DNA of 64,000 bases from assembly GCF_014229245.1 (NCBI RefSeq), contig NZ_JAARZJ010000002.1:1-64000 (forward strand). The letters run 5' to 3'. Origin of the DNA: Listeria farberi. Lineage in GTDB: Bacteria > Bacillota > Bacilli > Lactobacillales > Listeriaceae. Below are positions 24,114 to 31,203 of the stretch, piece by piece. Below the pieces are notes generated by a model. The model was not told where the DNA came from. It searched no databases and saw only the letters and a list, made by a program, of their open reading frames with translations. Numbering within the stretch: the stretch's first letter is position 1; every line of letters begins with the position of its first letter. The position numbers and the translations under genes are program-made.

Positions 24114-27100
24114 TTAATCATTATCAGTCTGGACATGTTCATTGCTAGAAGCTACGTGTTTTACTTTCTGGGCAATAGCGCCAACTGGATCTGCATCACG
24201 CGCTTGTTTTACTTTGTTTCCGATCATTTCGACTGGAGCACTTTCTCTTACTTGTTTTGCTTTACCAAGGATTTTTTCTCTTGGATTGAATCTTGTATTG
24301 GTTTCTTTTTCTGTGATAACTTCTGTCGTTTCTAGTTGTTTCCTAGCGATGGAGAGCATTAGTTTAATTCGATTTAGTTGATTCACAGAGCTTGAGCCGG
24401 CATCGTAGTCAATCGACATGATGTTAGCTTCTGGATACATTTTTTTGAGTCCTTTAATCATCCCTCGACCTGTAATATGGTTTGGTAAACACGCGAATGG
24501 TTGTAAGCAAGCGATATTTGGTACGTTGCTATCGAGTAATTCAAACATTTCCCCTGTTAAGAACCACCCCTCACCCATTTTATTTCCGAGTGATAGCAAT
24601 TGACTTGCTTTTTCAGCGATAGATTCGATACTCGCTGGTGCTTCAAAACGTTCACTTTTCTTCAGCGCATCTGTCACTGGTTTGCGGAATTGATTAATGA
24701 GCGGAATGGCAACACTTTGTTTCGCGAATGATTTAACTTTGGAACGACCAAATGTATTAGCTGCAAAGTGATCATCATAACAGCAATACAAAATGAAATC
24801 AGTTAAATCTGGAACAACCGCTTCCCCGCCCTCGTCTTCAATGACATCCACAATATTGTTATTAGCACCCGGATGGAATTTCACGAGAATTTCTCCAACC
24901 ACACCAACTCTAGGTTTCACTTCATTTGTAATTGGTAGGTTGTCAAAAGCACGAACCATTTCGTTCGCTAATCTTTTATATGCTATAAAGGAATAGTTTT
25001 CCATTAGAGCACGTCCTGCATCGAGATATTTTCGGAATAGTTTGTTCGCACTTCCTGGTTCCACTTCATATGGTCTGGTCCGGTAAAGCATCCGGTCAAG
25101 CGCATCTCCTAAGCTAATTCCGGCTAGGAAACGAACAAGAACTTTTGGCGTCATTTTAAATCCTGGTTGTTTTTCTAAACCATTGGCATTAAGAGAAATA
25201 ACTGGGATATGATCAAGTCCAGCTTCTCCAAGGGCTTTTTTCAACATTGAGATATAGTTGGTAGCCCGACATCCGCCGCCTGTTTGCGTCATCAATACAG
25301 CTAAATTATTTACATCATAATCGCCGTGTTTCAGTGCATCCATCATTTGTCCAATCGTTAAAATTGCTGGATAACAAGCATCATTATTAACATAACGTAA
25401 GCCCTCATCCACCGCGCGAGGTGTAACTGCTGGTAATACTTCTAAATTATAACCGCCCACTTTACAAGCTGCCTCTAACATTTCAAAATGAGTTGGAGCT
25501 AGCTGTGGCGCTAAGATAGTATAGGTTTTCTTCATTTCTTTGGTAAATAATGGACGCTCTTTTGGTTTTGCCATAATTCCTGGTTTCACGTTATTTTTCT
25601 CACGCTCTTCCATGGCTGCTTTTAAGGAACGAACACGGATACGAGCAGCACCAAGGTTATTGATTTCATCTATTTTTAGTAGTGTGTATACTTTGTTGTG
25701 TCCTTCAATAATTTCTTGGCACATATCTGTTGTAATCGCATCAAGTCCGCAACCGAATGAAGTCAATTGCACAAATTCCAAATCTTCACTTTTAGCAGTA
25801 AAGCTGGCTGCGCGATATAGTCTTGCATGGTATTTCCACTGGTTTTCGACGCGAAGTTTATGGTCGATTTCTCCAAGATGAGAAATCGAATCTTCCGTAA
25901 GAACCGCCATGCCATTCATCGTAATGAGTTCCGGAATTCCGTGGTTTACTTCTGGATCAATATGATATGGATGCCCTGCAAGCACAATCCCTTTGATTTT
26001 GTTTTTCTTAATGTAAGTAAGTGCCGCTTCCCCTTCCGCTTGAATGTCTTTACGGCAAAGTTCTGCTTCCTCTAACCCTGCTTGAACTGCTTTTTCCATA
26101 TCTGCAGCTGGGATTTCTGGGAAAGCGAGACTCATTTGTTCGATTAGTGCTTTTTCATTATCTAATGTTAAAAACGGACTAATCATTGGAATGTTCTTTT
26201 CTTCCAAAGCATCCACATTGACACGAATAACTTCTGGATAACCCGCCACGACTGGACAGTTAAAGTTATTCGTTGCTTCACCGAATTCCGGTTTTTCATA
26301 AACGACAGATGGATAGAAAATGCGGTCCGCTTTTTTCTTAATTAAATCCATAATATGACCATGTGTTAATTTGGCTGGGAAACAAACTGCTTCGGAGGCA
26401 ATCGTTTCAATACCTTTATCATATAAGTTTTTGGATGATTTAGAGGATAAAACCACTCGGAAACCTAAGTTTGTTAAAATCGTATGCCAAAGTGGATAGT
26501 TTTCAAAAACGTTCAGTGCGCGTGGAATACCAATGGTTCCTCTAGTAGCTTCTGATTTTTTTAGTGATTTGTAATCGAAGGTCCGTTTTAATTTATACGC
26601 ATATAAGTTAGGCAGTAAATTACGCTTCGTTTCGACACGTTCTCCGCGTTCACACCGGTTTCCACTAACAAACATCCTGTCATCGCCAAATCTTGTCACT
26701 GTTAGCTGACACGTATTACTGCAAAGGTTACAGCGCGACTGGGATGTTTCCGCGCTAAATTCACGCAATTTTTCTAGTACGAGCATTTCCGTTACTTCGC
26801 CAGTTTCATAATGTTCACGGGCAATCAGAGCAGCACCATAAGCTCCCATCATTCCGGCGATATCTGGTCGCACCACTTCCCGCCCTGTTAAAAGCTCAAA
26901 AGCACGCAAGACCGATTCATTATAAAAAGTTCCACCTTGAACGATTACTTTTTCGCCAATGTCTTTCGGGCTACGCAGTTTGATTACTTTTTGCAATGCA
27001 TTTTTTACGACTGAATAAGCAAGACCAGCGGATAAGTCTTCCATACTCACGCCTTCTTTTTGCACTTGTTTCACTTTGGAATTCATGAAAACGGTACAGC

Positions 27101-28541
27101 GCGAGCCTAGGTCTACAGGGGCTTTTGCTTCCAGTGCCCGGGCCGCAAATTCTTCAATGGATAAATTAAGTGTTTGCGCAAAAGTTTCAAGGAACGAACC
27201 ACATCCGGCCGAACAAGCCTCATTAAGCATTAAACTATCGAGCGCACCTTTTTTAATTTTCATGCATTTCATATCTTGTCCGCCAATGTCTAAAATAAAA
27301 TCCACATCTGGCAAGAATTCGCGAGCAGCACGGTAATGCGCCACTGTTTCAATTTCACCAACATCAATTTTAAGTGCGGCTTTAATAAGCGACTCGCCAT
27401 AGCCTGTAATTCCAGACTGTGCAACTCGAACTTTTTCCGGTAAAATTTCGTATAAATCACTCGTTGCATCAATAACAGATTGAAGTGGATTCCCATTGTT
27501 GCTAGAATAAAACGAGTACAAAATTTCATTGGTTTGACTCATTAAGATTAATTTGGTCGTAGTTGATCCAGCGTCAATGCCTAAATAAGCATCTCCTTCA
27601 TAATCTTCTAGTTTCGCCCGTTTTGCTTTCATTTGATTATGACGTGCGCGGAAGGCTTCTAAATCTTCTTCCTTTTCAAAAAGCGCAGGCAAAATCACCG
27701 TGTCGGTCGCCATTGTTGTCATATCCATATTGGAAAGTCGGTGAATCATATCATCTACTTTTAAAGGAATATCATTAAGCCCTGTGAAGGCAGTTCCCAG
27801 TGCAATAAAATATTCTGCATTTTGCGGCGCAATAATATCGCTATCTTTCATTTTAAGTGTCTCTGTAAAACGATAGCGCAACTGATCAAGGAAAGTAAGT
27901 GGTCCTCCAAGAAACGCCACTTTTCCGCGAATTGGTCGTCCACAAGCAAGTCCACTAATTGTTTGCGTCACCACACTTTGAAAAATCGAAGCAGCGATAT
28001 CTTCTTTTCTAGCACCTTCATTAAGTAGTGGTTGCACATCTGTTTTGGCGAACACACCACATCTAGAAGCGATTGGGTAAATTGTATTCGCATTTTGCGC
28101 CAGTTCGTTTAAACCTGTTGGATCTGTTTGAAGCAGGGTAGCGATTTGGTCAATAAAAGCGCCAGTTCCGCCTGCACAAGCATTATTCATTCGTTGCTCA
28201 ATCCCACCACTGAAATAAATAATCTTCGCATCTTCCCCGCCTAGCTCAATGACTACATCTGTCTCTGGAATTACCTGCTCCACTGCTTCCGTACAAGCAA
28301 TTACTTCCTGCACAAATGGCACATTTAAAAATTTAGAAATGGCTAGTCCTGAAGATCCCGTAATTTTGAATGTCATTTCCGTCATACCACATTTTTTTTG
28401 CATATCTTGCATGATTTCTAAAGTTACTTTTTTAATGTCTGAATAATGTCTTCTGTAGGTTTGAAATAAAATATCCCCTTGATCATTAAGTGCTACGGCC
28501 TTTGCTGTTGTTGATCCTACATCTAATCCTGCATGAATCAT
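24114..28541 (-). CDS. Giant CoA-dehydratase-activator/DUF2229 multidomain protein
   Basis: The 1475-aa protein joins two ASKHA ATPase domains of the BadF/BadG/BcrA/BcrD (HgdC) type: GLDVGSTTAKAVAL at residue 5 and GIDAGSTTTKLILM near residue 323. Each has its own cluster-binding loop (NNACAGGTGAF with Cys122, and NEACSAGCGSF). A CNLCSNTC site follows near residue 635, then a DUF2229 region and an HgdB-like C-terminal half. Activators of this family use ATP to send low-potential electrons to Fe-S dehydratases or double-cubane proteins, so this looks like an activator and its partner in one chain. The reductase substrate is unknown. The extreme C-terminus has repeated KxKQxR motifs. It is monocistronic with a perfect operator palindrome in its leader. 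Confidence 0.85.
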   Translation of the reverse strand: MIHAGLDVGSTTAKAVALNDQGDILFQTYRRHYSDIKKVTLEIMQDMQKKCGMTEMTFKITGSSGLAISKFLNVPFVQEVIACTEAVEQVIPETDVVIELGGEDAKIIYFSGGIEQRMNNACAGGTGAFIDQIATLLQTDPTGLNELAQNANTIYPIASRCGVFAKTDVQPLLNEGARKEDIAASIFQSVVTQTISGLACGRPIRGKVAFLGGPLTFLDQLRYRFTETLKMKDSDIIAPQNAEYFIALGTAFTGLNDIPLKVDDMIHRLSNMDMTTMATDTVILPALFEKEEDLEAFRARHNQMKAKRAKLEDYEGDAYLGIDAGSTTTKLILMSQTNEILYSFYSSNNGNPLQSVIDATSDLYEILPEKVRVAQSGITGYGESLIKAALKIDVGEIETVAHYRAAREFLPDVDFILDIGGQDMKCMKIKKGALDSLMLNEACSAGCGSFLETFAQTLNLSIEEFAARALEAKAPVDLGSRCTVFMNSKVKQVQKEGVSMEDLSAGLAYSVVKNALQKVIKLRSPKDIGEKVIVQGGTFYNESVLRAFELLTGREVVRPDIAGMMGAYGAALIAREHYETGEVTEMLVLEKLREFSAETSQSRCNLCSNTCQLTVTRFGDDRMFVSGNRCERGERVETKRNLLPNLYAYKLKRTFDYKSLKKSEATRGTIGIPRALNVFENYPLWHTILTNLGFRVVLSSKSSKNLYDKGIETIASEAVCFPAKLTHGHIMDLIKKKADRIFYPSVVYEKPEFGEATNNFNCPVVAGYPEVIRVNVDALEEKNIPMISPFLTLDNEKALIEQMSLAFPEIPAADMEKAVQAGLEEAELCRKDIQAEGEAALTYIKKNKIKGIVLAGHPYHIDPEVNHGIPELITMNGMAVLTEDSISHLGEIDHKLRVENQWKYHARLYRAASFTAKSEDLEFVQLTSFGCGLDAITTDMCQEIIEGHNKVYTLLKIDEINNLGAARIRVRSLKAAMEEREKNNVKPGIMAKPKERPLFTKEMKKTYTILAPQLAPTHFEMLEAACKVGGYNLEVLPAVTPRAVDEGLRYVNNDACYPAILTIGQMMDALKHGDYDVNNLAVLMTQTGGGCRATNYISMLKKALGEAGLDHIPVISLNANGLEKQPGFKMTPKVLVRFLAGISLGDALDRMLYRTRPYEVEPGSANKLFRKYLDAGRALMENYSFIAYKRLANEMVRAFDNLPITNEVKPRVGVVGEILVKFHPGANNNIVDVIEDEGGEAVVPDLTDFILYCCYDDHFAANTFGRSKVKSFAKQSVAIPLINQFRKPVTDALKKSERFEAPASIESIAEKASQLLSLGNKMGEGWFLTGEMFELLDSNVPNIACLQPFACLPNHITGRGMIKGLKKMYPEANIMSIDYDAGSSSVNQLNRIKLMLSIARKQLETTEVITEKETNTRFNPREKILGKAKQVRESAPVEMIGNKVKQARDADPVGAIAQKVKHVASSNEHVQTDND

Positions 28542-28640
28542 CTTCTCATCCCTTTCGTTACGCGCTACTTAATATGTATAAAATTTCACATATTATCCGT
28601 TGATTGTACTTAAATTCACATGAACAGTTGTCATAAAAAT

Positions 28641-28656
28641 GAGTGAGTACTCACTC
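28641..28656. promoter_or_regulatory. Perfect operator palindrome in the leader of the giant gene
   Basis: GAGTGAGTACTCACTC is a perfect 16-bp palindrome of the kind bound by TetR-family repressors. It lies about 33-48 bases downstream of the predicted transcription start, where a repressor would act as a roadblock. No TetR gene is in the window. Confidence 0.7.
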
Positions 28657-28695
28657 GAAATGCATGAATGCGACAAATCGCTCTAAACACCTCTC

Positions 28696-28723
28696 ATTCT
28701 ACACGATTTTTTTTATTTGTAAA
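28696..28723 (-). promoter_or_regulatory. SigA promoter of the giant gene
   Basis: On the minus strand TTTACA (28723-28718) and TAGAAT (28701-28696) are 16 bases apart, with an A8 tract in the spacer. The leader to the ATG is about 150 bases. Confidence 0.7.
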
Positions 28724-28750
28724 GAATTTCGCGGTGCTTTTTTATGCCAA

Positions 28751-28795
28751 AAAAAACAAGCATTCACTAAAATAGCTTTGTTTAGCGAATGCTTG
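28751..28795 (-). terminator. Intrinsic terminator of the permease gene
   Basis: CAAGCATTCACTAAA (28757-28771) pairs with TTTAGCGAATGCTTG (28781-28795) with one mismatch, followed by a T-run on the minus strand. Confidence 0.88.
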
Positions 28796-28803
28796 CTTGA
28801 TTG

Positions 28804-30180
28804 TTAATTATGTCGAATTTTTGTCTTTCGATTGGAGGCTTTTAAAATTTGATAGGCGATACCTAAGATTAAGAACCAAACAGGTGTAACAAAGAGAGCG
28901 ATTCTTGTATCAGCTGCAAAACCAAGGATAACTAATAACCCTCCGAAGAAAATTAAGCTAACCCAGTTCATTAAAGGAGATAATGGCATTTTAAATTTAC
29001 TTTTTTCTGCGATTTCAGGATGCTTATGACGAAAACGTAAATGTGCCACTAGAATAACGCCCCAAACCCAGATAAAGCAAATCGTCGCGATACTCGTTAC
29101 TAATATAAATACTTGTTCTGGTAGGACATAATTTAAAAACACACCGATAAGTAAACATGCTGTAGATGTAATTAACGCTGTTGCTGGAACCCCATTAGAG
29201 CTCAAATGATGCATTTTTTTTGGTGCTTTTCCTTCTGCTGAAAGAGTATAAAGCATCCGGCTAGTACTGAAAATTCCACTATTACATGAAGACATAGCAG
29301 CAGTTAACACGACAAAGTTAATAATTCCGGCAGCTGCTGGAATCCCAATCATTGTAAAGACACTTACGAATGGGCTTGTGTTCGGATCAATATTGCTCCA
29401 TGGATAAATCGACATTAATACGAGGAGCGCACCAATATAAAAGATTAAAATCCGAATGGGAATATTATTAATTGCTTTTGGAAGTGTCCGCTCTGGGTCA
29501 TCCGCTTCTCCTGCAGTAACTCCAACAAGCTCAATTCCTACAAAAGAAAATGTCGCCATTTGAAATGCTAATAAGAACCCGGCAATTCCATTTGGGAAAA
29601 AGCCACCATAATCTACTAAATTAGAAAATGATGCGGTACTTGTGCCATGTTTGTATCCAATAAATACAAGTACAAATCCAATAACAATCAAGGCAATAAT
29701 GACAACCACTTTAATAATTGCAAACCAAAATTCAATTTCACCAAAAGCTTTAACAGTTGCTAGGTTAAATAATAGAAGTATTAAAACACAGGCAAGTGCT
29801 GGAATCCATTGTGGTAAGTCGGGCACCCAAAATTTCACGTACATTCCGACCGCTGTAATTTCTGCAATACCAGTTACAATCCAGCAGAACCAATATGTCC
29901 AGCCTGTAATAAAGCCCGCCCATGGTCCAATAAATTGCTCTGCAAATTCTGTAAAAGATCCTGTTGTTGGGTTATGTATCAACAATTCACCTAAAGCTCT
30001 CATAACAAAGAATAAAATAGCCCCAATAATTAAGTAAACTAACATGATAGATGGACCTGCCAAATGAATTGACTTCCCTGCCCCTAGAAAAAGCCCTGTA
30101 CCAATTGCTCCGCCAATCGCGATTAACTGAATGTGTCTATTTTTCAGCCCTCTTTGCAATTCTTCTTTTTGCTCTTCCAT
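28804..30180 (-). CDS. APC-family amino acid permease
   Basis: The 458-aa protein has 12 predicted helices and the AAT-family start LQRGLKNRHIQLIAIGGAIGTGLFLGAG, with SCNSGIFSTSRMLYTLS near residue 300. Overall it looks like the CycA/ProY group (D-serine/D-alanine/glycine or proline uptake), but the substrate cannot be fixed. It belongs to a different subgroup from the lysine permease in this window. It has its own promoter and a 5' leader with an 11-bp hairpin. Confidence 0.88.
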   Translation of the reverse strand: MEEQKEELQRGLKNRHIQLIAIGGAIGTGLFLGAGKSIHLAGPSIMLVYLIIGAILFFVMRALGELLIHNPTTGSFTEFAEQFIGPWAGFITGWTYWFCWIVTGIAEITAVGMYVKFWVPDLPQWIPALACVLILLLFNLATVKAFGEIEFWFAIIKVVVIIALIVIGFVLVFIGYKHGTSTASFSNLVDYGGFFPNGIAGFLLAFQMATFSFVGIELVGVTAGEADDPERTLPKAINNIPIRILIFYIGALLVLMSIYPWSNIDPNTSPFVSVFTMIGIPAAAGIINFVVLTAAMSSCNSGIFSTSRMLYTLSAEGKAPKKMHHLSSNGVPATALITSTACLLIGVFLNYVLPEQVFILVTSIATICFIWVWGVILVAHLRFRHKHPEIAEKSKFKMPLSPLMNWVSLIFFGGLLVILGFAADTRIALFVTPVWFLILGIAYQILKASNRKTKIRHN

Positions 30181-30210
30181 CTCTATTCATCCCTTTCGAG
30201 TAACTAAACA

Positions 30211-30244
30211 GAATAAAGTGCCGAATTGATTCAGCACTTTATTC
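30211..30244 (-). promoter_or_regulatory. Perfect 11-bp hairpin in the permease leader
   Basis: GAATAAAGTGC (30211-30221) pairs with GCACTTTATTC (30234-30244). It begins about ten bases after the predicted start of transcription and lacks a U-tract, so it may stabilise or regulate the leader rather than terminate azoR. Confidence 0.45.
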
Positions 30245-30260
30245 ATCAATCTACTTCTCT

Positions 30261-30289
30261 ACTTTACCAATTTATAAAGGGATTAGCAA
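30261..30289 (-). promoter_or_regulatory. SigA promoter of the permease gene
   Basis: On the minus strand TTGCTA (30289-30284) and TAAAGT (30266-30261) are 17 bases apart. Confidence 0.6.
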
Positions 30290-30374
30290 TCTTTTTATAT
30301 GATTTTATTGGTCTAGACAGTTGATAATACTATCTTAATATTTAATAGTAAAAATTATTTTTCACAAACTTTTT

Positions 30375-31010
30375 CTAGAACTCAGCAGCACTTTCATACG
30401 CTACCGCTTTAGCAGCTGCCACTATTTCTGCTTCTTTGCTTGGATTGTGGTCAATACCTTCAACAAAAATCGATGGTACCACATCAATGCCGATAAATTG
30501 TAAAATTGTGCGCAAATAAGGTTCTCCGTGAGTAAATGAACTTGTTGGTCCAGCAGAATAAATACCACCGCTACCATGAATTAAAATCGCTTTTTTATCT
30601 TTTAGAAGTGCTTCGGGACCATGTTCTGTATAGCGGAATGATTTACCAGCAATAACAAAAGTGTCTACATAAGCTTTTAAAAGTGGTGGGATTCCAAGAT
30701 TCCAAAGTGGGAAAACGAATACATATTTGTCTGCTGCTAAGAATTGTTCTGTAAGCGAATTGTAGGCATTTAATCTTTTTTGTACCTCTGGCGCTAAGTC
30801 AGTAAATGATTTACCAGCTTGTAATTCCCGACCAGCTGTCATTAATTCTAAATCTAATAACGGAACTTCTGTATTATATAAAACTAATTCTTCTACTGTA
30901 TCAGACGGATTTTTTGCTTTGTATTCGTTGATGAAAGTAGCTGCTACTTGGGAACTTCTCGATACTTCATTTGGAAGTGGTGACGCTTTAATAAATAGTA
31001 CTTTTGACAT
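30375..31010 (-). CDS. azoR: FMN-dependent NADH-azoreductase
   Basis: The 211-aa flavodoxin-fold enzyme reduces azo compounds and quinones with NADH. MSKVLFIKASPLPNEVSRSSQVA at the start is the FMN phosphate-binding region, VFVFPLWNLGIPPLLKAYVDTF near residue 95 and HGSGGIYS near residue 145 complete the AzoR pattern. ATG 31010 has GAGGT seven bases upstream, while GTG three codons earlier overlaps the ribosome site. Such enzymes are usually induced by quinone stress, which fits the dioxygenase operon at 54-57 kb. Confidence 0.9.
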   Translation of the reverse strand: MSKVLFIKASPLPNEVSRSSQVAATFINEYKAKNPSDTVEELVLYNTEVPLLDLELMTAGRELQAGKSFTDLAPEVQKRLNAYNSLTEQFLAADKYVFVFPLWNLGIPPLLKAYVDTFVIAGKSFRYTEHGPEALLKDKKAILIHGSGGIYSAGPTSSFTHGEPYLRTILQFIGIDVVPSIFVEGIDHNPSKEAEIVAAAKAVAYESAAEF

Positions 31011-31097
31011 TATGAACACCTCATTGATTTTATTTGTTCCTTCTATATAATAGTACTATCCGTGCGGGGAGTCAATTTGATTTTAAGCAAATAATCA

Positions 31098-31125
31098 TTG
31101 ACATTTTCACTAGGAGTGCTAAGAT
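31098..31125 (+). promoter_or_regulatory. SigA promoter of manR
   Basis: TTGACA (31098-31103) and TAAGAT (31120-31125) are 16 bases apart. Confidence 0.75.
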
Positions 31126-31142
31126 AAATACAGAATTCTAGA

Positions 31143-31187
31143 GTGTATTAGCATCATTTAATACACACTCCGTTTTTCAATACACTA
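31143..31187. promoter_or_regulatory. Inverted repeat and extra half-site in the manR leader
   Basis: GTGTATTA (31143-31150) and TAATACAC (31159-31166) form a perfect 8-bp inverted repeat, followed by AATACACTA (31179-31187). The same AGTGTATTA half-site occurs upstream of mpoA, suggesting ManR binding and autoregulation. Confidence 0.55.
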
Positions 31188-31203
31188 ATTGGAGGTATTA
31201 TAA

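Noticed and set aside
24142-28446. Many plus-strand open frames opposite the giant gene
   Set aside because: Low-complexity shadows without ribosome sites, and the minus-strand frame has consistent domains over its full length.
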